Numbered from the stretch's first letter, positions 16,142 to 25,483 are shown. The stretch is 34,656 bases of DNA from an uncultured Gallionellaceae bacterium (GCA_903847155.1 CAINCU010000029.1:1-34656), one strand, 5' to 3'. A program made the numbers and translations. Notes: generated from the sequence alone by a model not told the origin.

Positions 16142-19100
16142 ATGCAACCCTCTTTCACCCATCTTCGTTTGCACAGCGAGTATTCCATCGCCGACGGCAT
16201 CGTGCGCATTTCCGAAGCGATCGGTGCGGCGAAGGCGGATTCCATGCCCGCGCTGGCGCTGACTGACTTGTCCAATGTGTTCGGTCTGGTGAAGTTTTAC
16301 AAGGAAGCGCGCGGGGCGGGCATCAAACCGGTGGTCGGTTGTGATGTGTTTGTGAGCAATGATGCGGTGCGCGAGCAGCCTTTCCGTTTGTTGTTACTGT
16401 GCCAGTCGCATGCCGGTTATTTGCGGCTATGCGATCTGCTCACACGGGCTTATCTGGGCAATCAGTATCGCGGCCGCCCTGAGATACGCAGGCAATGGTT
16501 CCAGGAGGAGGGCACGGACGGGTTAATCGCTTTGTCCGGCGCGCATTTGGGCGAGGTGGGCGCGATGCTGGTGAATGGCAACGCGGCCAGCGCGAAAGTC
16601 ATCGCGCAGGAATACGCCGGGTTGTTCCCTAACCGGTTTTATCTTGAGGTGCAGCGCTACGGCGCGCCGCGCGAGGAGGCGCATCTGCGCGACACGGTGA
16701 AACTGGCGGCGGAGTTGGCGTTGCCGGTGGTGGCCACGCATCCGGTACAGTTCCTCGGTATCGACGATTTCAAGGCGCACGAGGCGCGGGTGTGCATTGC
16801 CGAAGGTTATGTGCTGAACGACAAGCGTCGCCAGCGCGTGTTCACATCGCAGCAATATTTCAAGACGCAGGCCGAAATGGCGACACTGTTCGCCGATTTG
16901 CCGGAGGCGCTGCAAAACAGCGTAGAAATCGCTAAGCGCTGCAATCTCACGCTCAAACTGGGCAAGCCGTGCCTACCCGATTTCCCCACGCCCAACGGCG
17001 AAACGCTGGACGATTTTTTGCGCAGCGAATCGCAGCGCGGATTGCTGGAACGCATGCTGCATCTGTATCCCGACGAGTCGCTACGCGTGGAAAAGATGGC
17101 AGAGTATCAGGCGCGGCTGGACTTTGAGATCAAGACCATCATCAACATGGGATTCCCCGGTTACTTCCTGATCGTGGCCGACTTCATCCGCTGGGCGAAA
17201 TCTTTCCGCGACGATAAATTCCCCAACGGTGTGCCGGTCGGTCCGGGACGAGGTTCAGGCGCGGGTTCGTTAGTGGCGTATTCGCTGGGCATCACCGACC
17301 TCGATCCATTGCGCTACGACTTGTTGTTCGAGCGTTTCCTCAACCCAGAGCGCGTGTCCATGCCCGACTTCGACGTGGACTTTTGCCAGGACGGGCGTGA
17401 GCGCGTGATCGAATATGTACGCCACAAATACGGCGTGAACAATGTGGCGCAAATCGCCACCTTTGGCACCATGGCTTCCAAGGGTGTGATCCGCGACGTG
17501 GGGCGCGTGCTGGATTTTCCTTACGGCTTGTGCGACCGCTTGTCCAAGCTGGTGCCGCTGGAAGGAGTGAAACCGGTGTCGCTGAAAAAAGCGCGCGAGA
17601 TGGAGCCGGAATTCAACGCCATCATCAGCAGTGAAGAAGGCGTGGACGAGTTGATGGAGTTGGGCGAGCGGCTGGAAGACCTGACACGCAACGTCGGCAT
17701 GCACGCAGGCGGAGTGCTGATCGCGCCGGGTAAACTCACCGACTTTTGCCCGCTGTATTGCGCCGAAGGCAGCGAGAGCACGGTGAGTCAGTACGACAAG
17801 GATGACGTGGAATCGGTCGGTCTGGTGAAATTCGACTTTCTCGGTTTGCGCACGCTGACGATTATTGATTGGGCAGTGCGCTATGTGCGTGCCTTGCCGC
17901 AACAGGAATCGTTCAACATTGACACTATTCCCCTAGACGATAAGCCAACCTACGACAAGATATTCAAGACGGCAAATACTACCGCCGTGTTCCAGTTCGA
18001 GTCGCGCGGCATGAAGGACACACTGGTAAAAGCCCAGCCGGACTGCATTGATGACTTGATTGCCCTGAATGCGCTGTACCGTCCCGGCCCGATGGATTTC
18101 ATTCCCGATTACATCAATCGCAAGCACCGTAAGGAGCAGGTCATTATTCCGCACCCATGCCTGGAAAAGGTGGTCGGCGCTACCTACGGCATCATGGTGT
18201 ATCAGGAGCAAGTGATGCAGGCGGCGCAGGTGGTGGCAGGTTACACGCTGGGCGGTGCGGACATGTTGCGGCGCGCGATGGGCAAGAAGAAGGCCGAGGA
18301 AATGGCCGAGCAGCGCAGCATCTTTGTGGCGGGCGCGGCGAATAACAACATCGAGGAAAAGAAGGCAAACGAGATCTTCGACACTATGGAGAAGTTCGCC
18401 GGATACGGTTTCAACAAGTCGCACGCCGCCGCGTATTCGGTGGTCGCTTACCAGACGGCGTATCTCAAATGCCATTACCCCGCTGCGTTCATGGCGTCGA
18501 CCATGACCTCGGAAATGGTCAATACCGACAAGGTCAGTTTCTTTTATCAGGACACCCTGCAGCAAGGCGTGATCATTTTGCCGCCGGACATCAACAGCTC
18601 GTTTTTTCGCTTCACACCGGTGGACGAGACGACCATCGCCTACGGCCTCGGTGCGGTGAAAGGCACGGGCGAAGCGGCGGTGGAGAATATCGTGGCGGCG
18701 CGCAAAGATGGAGCGTTCAAGAATCTGTTCGATTTCTGTCGCCGCGTGGACAAACGCATCGTCAACCGCCGCTCTGTCGAAGCGCTGATCCGTGCGGGCG
18801 CTTTCGACAGCATCAGCGATCATCGCTACCAGTTGCTGGCCTCGCTGGATGCGGCCATGGGCAGTGCCGAACAGCATGCGCGTTCTGCCAACCAGAACAG
18901 TTTGTTCGGCGACGATGATAGCTCCGACATGCCGCTGCAAATGGCCGATGTGCCGCGCTGGAAGATGCGCGAACAACTGGCGCAGGAAAAGACCGCGCTT
19001 GGTTTTTATATCAGCGGGCATCCGTATCAGGAATTTGCGGCGGAGTTGTCGAATTTCGTCAAGCACAAGCTGGTGGAAGTCACGCCTGAAATCATCACCC

Positions 19101-19657
19101 CAGCCAGTGGAAATAACGGCTTCGGCAGCAAGCGCAACAATGGCAAACAACTGGTGCTGGCGGGCATGGTCAGCGGCGTGCGTATCCTGCAAACGCGGCG
19201 CGGCAAGATGGCGGTAGTGACGCTGGACGACGGCAGCGCAGCGTTAGAAGTGACTGTGTTCAGTGACATCTACGATGCCAACCGCCCGTGGATACGCGAC
19301 GACGAATTGCTGGTGGTGCGCGGCAAAGCCAATCTGGACGAGTATTCCGGCAACATGCGCGTCACGGCGGAGGAGTTGTTCGACTATGCCTCGGCGCGCG
19401 CTGCATTCGCCAAACGTCTGGCTATTTCCTGCTCAATCGACGGCAATGTGCGAGTGGAGCAACTAGTGGAACAGCTCAAACCCTATTGCGGCGGACAATG
19501 CCCAGTGCAGATCAACTACCGCAACCTGATCGGCAGTGCGATGCTGCGTTTGGGCGAGGTATGGCAGGTTTCACTGCCAGAAGAATTGCTAGAAGGACTG
19601 CGCACGATGTGCGGCGCGGGGAATGTGCAAGTCGTTTATGCAGAAGGAAATCTCTAA
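16142..19657 (+). CDS. dnaE: DNA polymerase III alpha subunit
   Basis: 1171 residues, full length for DnaE1 (E. coli 1160). The N-terminal PHP domain opens HLRLHSEYSIADGI. The C-family polymerase core contains GPGRGSGAGSLVAYSLGITD, catalytic acids Asp409 and Asp411 in PDFDVDF, and KFDFLGLRTLTII. Tandem helix-hairpin-helix and OB-fold regions follow (KMAVVTLDDGSAALEVTVFS near residue 1025). It is the replicative polymerase that pairs with epsilon, theta, clamp and clamp loader. ATG 16142 is the natural start, at the PHP domain. It appears monocistronic, followed by a convergent helicase gene. Confidence 0.98.
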   Translation: MQPSFTHLRLHSEYSIADGIVRISEAIGAAKADSMPALALTDLSNVFGLVKFYKEARGAGIKPVVGCDVFVSNDAVREQPFRLLLLCQSHAGYLRLCDLLTRAYLGNQYRGRPEIRRQWFQEEGTDGLIALSGAHLGEVGAMLVNGNAASAKVIAQEYAGLFPNRFYLEVQRYGAPREEAHLRDTVKLAAELALPVVATHPVQFLGIDDFKAHEARVCIAEGYVLNDKRRQRVFTSQQYFKTQAEMATLFADLPEALQNSVEIAKRCNLTLKLGKPCLPDFPTPNGETLDDFLRSESQRGLLERMLHLYPDESLRVEKMAEYQARLDFEIKTIINMGFPGYFLIVADFIRWAKSFRDDKFPNGVPVGPGRGSGAGSLVAYSLGITDLDPLRYDLLFERFLNPERVSMPDFDVDFCQDGRERVIEYVRHKYGVNNVAQIATFGTMASKGVIRDVGRVLDFPYGLCDRLSKLVPLEGVKPVSLKKAREMEPEFNAIISSEEGVDELMELGERLEDLTRNVGMHAGGVLIAPGKLTDFCPLYCAEGSESTVSQYDKDDVESVGLVKFDFLGLRTLTIIDWAVRYVRALPQQESFNIDTIPLDDKPTYDKIFKTANTTAVFQFESRGMKDTLVKAQPDCIDDLIALNALYRPGPMDFIPDYINRKHRKEQVIIPHPCLEKVVGATYGIMVYQEQVMQAAQVVAGYTLGGADMLRRAMGKKKAEEMAEQRSIFVAGAANNNIEEKKANEIFDTMEKFAGYGFNKSHAAAYSVVAYQTAYLKCHYPAAFMASTMTSEMVNTDKVSFFYQDTLQQGVIILPPDINSSFFRFTPVDETTIAYGLGAVKGTGEAAVENIVAARKDGAFKNLFDFCRRVDKRIVNRRSVEALIRAGAFDSISDHRYQLLASLDAAMGSAEQHARSANQNSLFGDDDSSDMPLQMADVPRWKMREQLAQEKTALGFYISGHPYQEFAAELSNFVKHKLVEVTPEIITPASGNNGFGSKRNNGKQLVLAGMVSGVRILQTRRGKMAVVTLDDGSAALEVTVFSDIYDANRPWIRDDELLVVRGKANLDEYSGNMRVTAEELFDYASARAAFAKRLAISCSIDGNVRVEQLVEQLKPYCGGQCPVQINYRNLIGSAMLRLGEVWQVSLPEELLEGLRTMCGAGNVQVVYAEGNL

Positions 19658-19796
19658 TTGATTATCTGCACATTTGAAATACGAATCAGTAAAAGAATTT
19701 CGCGCCTTCAAATATTGCCAACGTTTTGACGGGAGTTTTCGTGATGGTGGATTTTTAAAATCGTTGTTGGTGGGCGCAACAACGTGCCCATCTTTG

Positions 19797-21158
19797 TCAG
19801 CTCTGTCGCTTGATGAACAACGCCGGTATCTGCACTTTAGGTTTGCTTGGCAGTGTTTCTGGTTTTGCTACCGGAGCGGCGACGCTGACGCTTGGTTCAT
19901 ATGGCTTGTCGAACCATGCATCTTGCGCAGGTTTTCTCGGTGCGGCAGGCCTTGGGGCGTAATGGTGCGGGTGTGCTTCGTCGCGCGGCGGGTGTTGCGG
20001 TTTCGCGGCGCGGGCGGGCACAGCGGCGCGCTCTCTTTTAATCTCGGTTTTTATCAGCTTCTCAATATCCAGCAGATATTTTTCTTCTTCCGGCGATACC
20101 AGCGAGATGGCGGTGCCGGAGGCGCCTGCGCGTCCGGTGCGGCCGATGCGGTGCACGTAGTCTTCCGCTGCATGCGGGATCTCGTAGTTGATGACCATCG
20201 GCAGGCTGTCGATGTCCAGTCCGCGCGCGGCCACGTCGGTGGCGATCAGCACCGCGATCTTGCCGGTCTTGAAGGCATCCAGCGCCTGCATGCGTTCGAG
20301 TTGGGTCTTGTCGCCGTGGATGGCATCGGCGGACAGACCGTCGTGCTGCAATAGCTTGGCGAGGCGGCTGGCAGTGATCTTGGTCTTGGTGAATACGAGG
20401 GCCTGTTTGGCATCGTCGCCGCGCAGCAATTGGGTGAGCAGCGCGTGTTTGTCGCCGTGTTCGACCAAGAAGACTTTTTGCGTGATGTTCTCGGCGGAGG
20501 CGTTGCTGCGCGCGACTTCGATCAGTTGCGGGTGGATCAGAAAATCTTCCGACAGTTTTTTGATCTCGTTCGAGAACGTGGCAGAGAACATCAGGCTTTG
20601 CCGCTGCTTGGGCAGCAGCGCCAGAATGCGTTTCAGGGCGGGCATGAAACCCATGTCCAGCATGCGGTCTGCTTCGTCCAGCACCAGCATCTGCACATGG
20701 TTCAACTGCACGGTCTTTTGTTCGACGTGATCCAGCAAGCGGCCTGGTGTCGCCACCAGTATCTCGATGCCGGTCTTCAGATGCGGCGTCTGCGTTCTGA
20801 TATCGACTCCGCCGTACACCACCAGCGAACGCAGGTTGGTGTGCTTGGCGTAGGCTCTTACGCTTTCTTCCACTTGCACTGCCAGTTCGCGAGTTGGTAC
20901 CAAGATCAGTGCACGCACTTGATGGCGCGCGGGTGAGGTGCTGGTGCTGGCGTGCGGCAATAGTTTTTGCAGCAAGGGCAGCGCGAACGCGGCGGTTTTG
21001 CCTGTCCCCGTTTGTGCGCCTGCCATCAGGTCGCGGCCTTCCAGCACGACGGGGATGGCTTGCGCCTGAATGGGAGTGGGGGTGGTGTAACCGGACTCGG
21101 TGAGCGCTTTAAGAATCTGTGGCGCTAATTGCAGATCGGCAAAACTGACTGGATTCAA
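19797..21158 (-). CDS. rhlE: DEAD-box RNA helicase, RhlE type
   Basis: About 454 residues from a TTG start at 21158 (LNPVSFADLQLAPQIL). The open frame extends further, but upstream sequence has no family similarity and runs into the divergent 79-residue gene; no ATG or other clear start lies near the family start. Motifs: Q-motif (TTPTPIQAQ), I AQTGTGKT (48-55), Ia PTRELAVQ, Ib TPGRLLD, II DEAD in LDEADRML, III SAT, and VI HRIGRTGRAG. A basic Pro/Ala-rich tail (about 380-454) follows the core. RhlE proteins unwind RNA in ribosome assembly and mRNA turnover. The TTG start may hold down translation. Confidence 0.92.
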   Translation of the reverse strand: MNPVSFADLQLAPQILKALTESGYTTPTPIQAQAIPVVLEGRDLMAGAQTGTGKTAAFALPLLQKLLPHASTSTSPARHQVRALILVPTRELAVQVEESVRAYAKHTNLRSLVVYGGVDIRTQTPHLKTGIEILVATPGRLLDHVEQKTVQLNHVQMLVLDEADRMLDMGFMPALKRILALLPKQRQSLMFSATFSNEIKKLSEDFLIHPQLIEVARSNASAENITQKVFLVEHGDKHALLTQLLRGDDAKQALVFTKTKITASRLAKLLQHDGLSADAIHGDKTQLERMQALDAFKTGKIAVLIATDVAARGLDIDSLPMVINYEIPHAAEDYVHRIGRTGRAGASGTAISLVSPEEEKYLLDIEKLIKTEIKRERAAVPARAAKPQHPPRDEAHPHHYAPRPAAPRKPAQDAWFDKPYEPSVSVAAPVAKPETLPSKPKVQIPALFIKRQS

Positions 21159-21329
21159 TTTTTTCTCTTTAATTGGGGATGTCGGATATGTCACATGGGC
21201 CGGCGCATTATACGCCCACGCTGGAAGCTGAATCTGCCTTTCCCCGAACCCATTCAAACAGGCGCATCCGCTCCGTGAAGGGCAAGTCGCTGCGCTATAA
21301 TCAAAGCACGATTCAATCAGGAGGCAGTA

Positions 21330-21569
21330 ATGAACAAGCAGGAAGTAGAGTTGTTGAGTCAGGAAATCGAGATGTTGATGAACGAGCGTATACGCCTGCT
21401 CAAGGTGGTGGGGGCAGCGGCGATACTGGTGGCGAATGCGGATGCAAGCAAGCTGCAACCGAATGCGGTGGAGGCGGCAGAGATGTTGTCCGAGATGCTG
21501 AATGCATTGCCCGAAGAGACGCTGAAAGACGCACTGGATGCGGTGCATGCGGAGCAGGATGAAGCCTAA
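21330..21569 (+). CDS. Small coiled-coil protein of unknown function
   Basis: 79 residues with a strong AGGAGG 8 bases before the ATG. The first helix (KQEVELLSQEIEMLMNERIR) has heptad-like Leu/Met/Ile spacing, followed by a hydrophobic Ala/Val stretch and an acidic helix (NAVEAAEMLSEMLNALPEET). I believe similar short ORFs occur in other betaproteobacteria but cannot name a family. It is 14 bases upstream of the patatin gene and probably co-transcribed with it, divergent from rhlE. Confidence 0.75.
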   Translation: MNKQEVELLSQEIEMLMNERIRLLKVVGAAAILVANADASKLQPNAVEAAEMLSEMLNALPEETLKDALDAVHAEQDEA

Positions 21570-21583
21570 CCTCTGATGCGCAA

Positions 21584-22762
21584 ATGAGCCAGACCAGACA
21601 AAAGATCGGACTCATTCTGACCGGTGGCGGCGCGCGTGCCGCCTATCAGGTCGGCGTATTGAAAGCGATTGCCGAATTCTTGCCCTATCGTTCGCACTTG
21701 CCGTTCGACGTGGTGTGCGGCACTTCGGCCGGGGCCTTGAATGCTGTCGCGCTGGTGATTAACGCGCGTCACTTCCGCAAGGGGGTGCGCTATCTGGCTA
21801 ATATTTGGAACAACGCCCGCGTGAGCGACATTTATCGCTCCGATGTGTTGGGGGTGGCGATCAATACTGCCCGCTGGCTGTATGGCTTGCTGTTGAGTGT
21901 GCTGGGCAGCAACCGCATGAATCGTGTTTCGCTGCTGGATAATCGACCCAAGCAAGCTTATCTGGAGAGGATATTGCCTTGCGAACTGATCCAGCCGCAA
22001 ATCGACGACGGACTGGTGCATGCGATCAGCGTCACGGCATCAGGCTACGGCTCGGGGCATTCGGTGACTTTTTATCAGGGCGCTCCCGATATTCAGCCGT
22101 GGAAGCGCGCGCGCCGTATCGGGGTGCCAACGCAGATCACCACGCAGCACTTGCTCGCCTCATCGGCGATTCCCTACATCTTTCCTGCGGTGCATGTGAA
22201 CCGGGAATTTTTCTGCGACGGTTCAATGCGCCAGATCGCGCCTATTAGCTCGGCGCTGCATCTGGGGGCGGAACGCATTATGGTGGTGGGCGTTGGGCAT
22301 GACGATTCGGTGGATGATGCGAAACGCGTCAAAATCAGCCATTACCCCACTCTCGCGGAGATCGCCGGACACGCGCTGGACAGCATTTTCACCGACGGCC
22401 TAGAGGTCGATCTGGAAAGACTGCAACGCAACAACCGCACGATCAGCATGATTCCGGAAGAATTGCATAACAAAGTTGACATGCAATACGTCGAGACGCT
22501 AGTCATCACTCCCAGCCAATCGCTGGAAAAAATTGCCGAACGTTATATATCGCACCTGCCTTGGACGATCAGGGTGCTGTTGCGTTTGGTCGGTGTGATG
22601 CGCGGTAGCGGCGCGAATCTGGTGAGTTATCTGCTGTTCGATAAATCTTATTGCCGTACCTTGATCGAACTGGGTTATCAGGATGCCTTCAAGCGCAGGG
22701 ATGAGATTCTGAGCTTCTTTGAACAAGCAGGAGTTGAATCGATCAGCGATATGCCGCAATGA
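21584..22762 (+). CDS. Patatin-like phospholipase
   Basis: 392 residues. The patatin fold is marked by the oxyanion-hole loop GGGARAAYQ (14-22), the nucleophile Ser48 in GTSAG and the catalytic Asp212 in CDGSMR, making a Ser-Asp dyad. The C-terminal 150 residues carry a further helical region. Such enzymes hydrolyse acyl esters of phospholipids; bacterial RssA- and YchK-like members are cytoplasmic or membrane-peripheral. No signal peptide is seen. The stop overlaps the birA start (ATGA at 22759-22762). The substrate is not determined. Confidence 0.92.
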   Translation: MSQTRQKIGLILTGGGARAAYQVGVLKAIAEFLPYRSHLPFDVVCGTSAGALNAVALVINARHFRKGVRYLANIWNNARVSDIYRSDVLGVAINTARWLYGLLLSVLGSNRMNRVSLLDNRPKQAYLERILPCELIQPQIDDGLVHAISVTASGYGSGHSVTFYQGAPDIQPWKRARRIGVPTQITTQHLLASSAIPYIFPAVHVNREFFCDGSMRQIAPISSALHLGAERIMVVGVGHDDSVDDAKRVKISHYPTLAEIAGHALDSIFTDGLEVDLERLQRNNRTISMIPEELHNKVDMQYVETLVITPSQSLEKIAERYISHLPWTIRVLLRLVGVMRGSGANLVSYLLFDKSYCRTLIELGYQDAFKRRDEILSFFEQAGVESISDMPQ

Positions 22763-23757
22763 AACATATAGAACAAGATGTTCCAAAGCCGTTGACCTTT
22801 GCCTTGCTCAGATTGCTGGCGGATGGCGAGTTTCATTCCGGCGAAGAGATGGCGCAAAGTCTTGAGTTATCGCGCGCCAGCGTGCATAACGCGTTGCAGG
22901 ATTTACAACGGTACGGCATCACCCTGCACAGTGTGCGCGGGCGCGGTTATCAACTTTCGCAACCGCTGTACTGGCTGGATGCAGCGCAGATTGCCGAACA
23001 TTCAGGCGTGGCGCGAAATAGTCTGCAACTGGAGATACTTGATCACGCGGCATCCAGCAATGCGCTGTTGTTGCAGCGTGCCAGTCAGGGCGCGCAGAGC
23101 GGAACAGTGCTGGCGGTGGAATGGCAAAGTGCCGGGAGAGGGCGGCTGGGCAGGGCTTGGCACTCCGGCTTAGGCAATGCGCTCACCTTTTCCATTCTTT
23201 GGCGCTTCGAGTGCGGCTTGGCCGCGCTGTCTGGTTTAAGTCTGGGTGTGGGTGTCGCCATGGTGCGCGCATTGCATGAACTGGGTGTGCGGGATGTCGG
23301 TCTGAAATGGCCGAACGATGTATTGCTGCCCGACGGCAAACTTGCCGGAATCCTGCTGGAGGCGCAAGGCGATATGCTGGGCCCCAGCGCGGTGGTGATC
23401 GGCATCGGCTTGAATCTGTCGCTGCCGGAGCAGGCACGCAGCCGCATCGAGCAGACGGTGAGCGATCTGGCAGCTTGCGGCATTCCCTTGCAGCAGCGCA
23501 ACCTGGTGATGGGGATTTTGCTGAAGCATCTGGTGGCAGTGTTGCAGGAATTCGCCGAAAATGGTTTCGCCCCGTTGCGTGCAGAATGGGAAAACGATCA
23601 TCTGTTTCAGCAACGCCCGGCAAAATTGCTGCTGCCGGATGGGACTTGTGTCGATGGCGTGGTACGTGGAGTTACTGCTGACGGTGCATTACGTTTGAAG
23701 ACAACGAGCGGCGAGCAAGTGTTCAATGCGGGCGAAGTCAGTTTGAGGGGTGTCTAA
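22759..23757 (+). CDS. birA: Bifunctional biotin ligase/biotin operon repressor BirA
   Basis: 332 residues. The N-terminal winged helix (about 8-70, LSRASVHNALQDLQRYGITL then GRGYQL) should bind DNA. The catalytic core has the biotin and ATP loop GRGRLGR (126-132) and Lys183 in LKWPNDVLLPDGKLAGILLE, with a small C-terminal SH3-like domain. BirA forms biotinyl-5'-AMP and attaches biotin to the carboxyl carrier protein of acetyl-CoA carboxylase. The HTH suggests it also represses biotin genes. The gene overlaps patatin by 4 bases and coaX by 8 bases. Confidence 0.96.
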   Translation: MKHIEQDVPKPLTFALLRLLADGEFHSGEEMAQSLELSRASVHNALQDLQRYGITLHSVRGRGYQLSQPLYWLDAAQIAEHSGVARNSLQLEILDHAASSNALLLQRASQGAQSGTVLAVEWQSAGRGRLGRAWHSGLGNALTFSILWRFECGLAALSGLSLGVGVAMVRALHELGVRDVGLKWPNDVLLPDGKLAGILLEAQGDMLGPSAVVIGIGLNLSLPEQARSRIEQTVSDLAACGIPLQQRNLVMGILLKHLVAVLQEFAENGFAPLRAEWENDHLFQQRPAKLLLPDGTCVDGVVRGVTADGALRLKTTSGEQVFNAGEVSLRGV

Positions 23758-24481
23758 AGTGCTATTGCTGGACGTGGGTAACAGTCGATGCAAGTGGGCA
23801 TTTGTGCGCGACGGTGAGTGGTTGCATCGCGGTACGCTTGACAATACTGAGTGGAAAGCATTGCAGCAAGCTTTTGCCCAACTGCCGGTGCCTTCGCGCA
23901 TTTTGGTGTCCAATGTGGCGGGTGCGGCGATGGCGCAGCGCGTGCAAGCGTTCTGCGCCGGATGGAATTGTCCGCTGGAGTTCGTGACGGCACGCGCCGA
24001 ACAATGTGGTGTGCGCAACGGTTACCAGCATCCGCAACGCTTGGGTAGTGATCGTTGGGCGGCGCTGATCGCGGCTTGGCATCACGTTCGAGGCGCGTGC
24101 CTAGTGGTGAACTGCGGCACGGCAACCACGGTGGATGCTTTATCCGCCGAAGGTGAATTTCTTGGAGGCTTGATTCTGCCGGGTGTTTATTTGATGCAGC
24201 AGAGTTTGCTGGACAATGCCGCGCAACTCAAAGAAATAGGGAGCGTGCTGTGCGAATTTCCGCTGAACACGGCGGATGGTATGCATAGCGGAGTGTTGCG
24301 TGCGACATTGGGCGCCATTGAACATCAGTATGCTTTGCTGAACACTCGTTATGCAAATCCGCGCTGTGTGTTGAGTGGAGGCGCAGCCGAAAAAGTGTAC
24401 CCGCATTTGAGATTACCGCTGGATTGCATAGATAATCTGGTACTACATGGATTGCAGAACATAGGAGAAGAAACGGTATGA
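23750..24481 (+). CDS. coaX: Type III pantothenate kinase
   Basis: 243 residues from a GTG start at 23750, overlapping the end of birA by 8 bases. Family marks are the N-terminal LLDVGNSRCKWA (phosphate-binding motif, Asp in DVGN), LGSDRWAAL and NCGTATTVDAL, characteristic of the ASKHA-fold CoaX enzymes. It phosphorylates pantothenate in the first step of CoA synthesis and, unlike type I CoaA, is not feedback-inhibited by CoA. The birA-coaX-SPOR order is common in betaproteobacteria. The stop overlaps the next start (ATGA). Confidence 0.96.
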   Translation: MSKVLLLDVGNSRCKWAFVRDGEWLHRGTLDNTEWKALQQAFAQLPVPSRILVSNVAGAAMAQRVQAFCAGWNCPLEFVTARAEQCGVRNGYQHPQRLGSDRWAALIAAWHHVRGACLVVNCGTATTVDALSAEGEFLGGLILPGVYLMQQSLLDNAAQLKEIGSVLCEFPLNTADGMHSGVLRATLGAIEHQYALLNTRYANPRCVLSGGAAEKVYPHLRLPLDCIDNLVLHGLQNIGEETV

Positions 24482-25212
24482 TCAAGTGGTTGCTGGGTTT
24501 GTTGCTGCTGGTGAATATCCTGTTTTTTGCAGTGATGCGTTTTGGCAGCGCGCTCACGGTAGATGCTGATGCGCCCAGAGTGGAAGCGGAAATCAACCCG
24601 GACAAGATCAGGATGATGAGCGAAGTGCTTCCCGCCGCATCAAGTGTTGCGGCCGTGAAAGTCCCATTGCCGGCAGCAGTTTCGGCGGTCAGCGCCTCTG
24701 CGCCTGTTGCCGTACCGGTGTCCGCAGTTGTTGCTGCTCAACCGCTACGCAAACAGTGTATGGAATGGGGAGAGTTTTCCGGCAGCGGGGAGGCGCAAGC
24801 GCAATCCGCGTTGGCTGCGCTGCAATTGGGAGACAAAGTGAAACAGCGTTTGGTAGAACATGCAAGCGGATTCTGGGTGTATATACCGCCGCTGAAGAAC
24901 CATGTTGAAGTTCAGCGTAAGATTAAACAATTGAAGCAGATGGGAGTGAATGATTATTTTGTAGTGCAGGAGAGCGGGACATGGCTGAATGCGATTTCGC
25001 TAGGCGTGTTCAGAACCGAAGAATCGGCCCAAAAGTATCTAAGTGGCTTGCGCAGCAAAGGGGTGCATAGTGCCAAGGTGGGAGAACGTATGAGCAAACT
25101 CAAATTCACCTTGTTCGATTTGACAGGGTTGGATGCGGAAATGGTCGATAAAGTGCGCGAGCTGCAAAAAAACTTCCCAGACAGTGAAATAAAAATGCTG
25201 GGCTGTAATTGA
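24478..25212 (+). CDS. SPOR-domain membrane protein
   Basis: 244 residues. One N-terminal membrane helix (WLLGLLLLVNILFFAVM) is followed by an Ala/Val/Pro-rich linker (about 55-85) and a SPOR-like domain (about 125-205: GFWVYIPPLKNHVEVQRKIK ... GVFRTEESAQKYLSGLR). SPOR domains bind denuded peptidoglycan at division sites, which places this on the periplasmic face of the inner membrane. It is last in the patatin-birA-coaX run, coupled by ATGA. Confidence 0.88.
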   Translation: MIKWLLGLLLLVNILFFAVMRFGSALTVDADAPRVEAEINPDKIRMMSEVLPAASSVAAVKVPLPAAVSAVSASAPVAVPVSAVVAAQPLRKQCMEWGEFSGSGEAQAQSALAALQLGDKVKQRLVEHASGFWVYIPPLKNHVEVQRKIKQLKQMGVNDYFVVQESGTWLNAISLGVFRTEESAQKYLSGLRSKGVHSAKVGERMSKLKFTLFDLTGLDAEMVDKVRELQKNFPDSEIKMLGCN

Positions 25213-25250
25213 CAGGAAGGGGCAAAGTCAGCAAAATGCCGCCCTTCCTG
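25213..25250 (+). other. Strong hairpin after the SPOR gene
   Basis: CAGGAAGGG (25213-25221) is the exact reverse complement of CCCTTCCTG (25242-25250), with an inner GGCA/TGCC pairing. It starts just after the stop codon. No T-run follows, so it is not a typical intrinsic terminator; it could be an mRNA 3' end stabiliser. A related GGAAGGGCAAAG occurs again about 30 bases further on, before tRNA-Met. Confidence 0.6.
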
Positions 25251-25293
25251 AATCGGCGTGGTCGAATAAACAGCGCCGGAAGGGCAAAGTTTC

Positions 25294-25370
25294 GGTGATA
25301 TAGCTCAGTTGGTTAGAGCACAGCATTCATAATGCTGGGGTCGGTGGTTCAAGTCCACCTATCACCACCA
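25294..25370 (+). tRNA. tRNA-Met (anticodon CAT, elongator type)
   Basis: 77 bases. The acceptor GGTGATA (25294-25300) pairs with TATCACC (25360-25366), followed by A and an encoded CCA. The anticodon stem CAGCA/TGCTG closes the loop TTCATAA, giving CAT. The T-arm is GGTGGTTCAAGTCCACC. An initiator would have an unpaired first base; here position 1 pairs, so elongator Met is favoured over fMet, and the tRNA-Ile(CAT) pattern is not seen. Its 3' end is the integration site of the island on its right. Confidence 0.95.
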
Positions 25371-25404
25371 AAAAGTCATCCAGCACCATCCAAAGATGAA
25401 CACC

Positions 25405-25439
25405 AAACCCGCACGGTTAATAGCTTTGCGGGTTTTTTG
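25405..25439 (+). terminator. Rho-independent terminator after tRNA-Met
   Basis: AAACCCGCA and TGCGGGTTT form a stem with a 13-base loop, followed by a T-run. It ends the tRNA transcript before the integrase gene. A diverged copy exists at 31831-31865 in the right-hand duplication. Confidence 0.85.
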
Positions 25440-25483
25440 TGTCTAAAGCAGTCTATTCCTGTTTATTGCAATCCGCTGGGTAT

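Noticed and set aside
15935-16174. 79-codon minus-strand frame upstream of dnaE
   Set aside because: It overlaps the dnaE start and has no ribosome site; its only interest is the shared peptide with the 70-bp repeat, which is reported as a repeat instead.
17933-19192. 419-codon minus-strand open frame inside dnaE
   Set aside because: It is antisense to the highly conserved polymerase core, is rich in His, Arg and Gln as expected from a reversed GC-biased frame, and shows no domain.
19765-19795. Hairpin TGGGCGC/GTGCCCA between dnaE and rhlE as a terminator
   Set aside because: The stem contains a mismatch and lacks a proper T-run on either strand, so I could not support it as an intrinsic terminator.
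19674-20354. 226-codon plus-strand frame over the helicase tail
   Set aside because: It is antisense to the helicase motifs; it is Phe/Cys/Arg-rich and has no family features.
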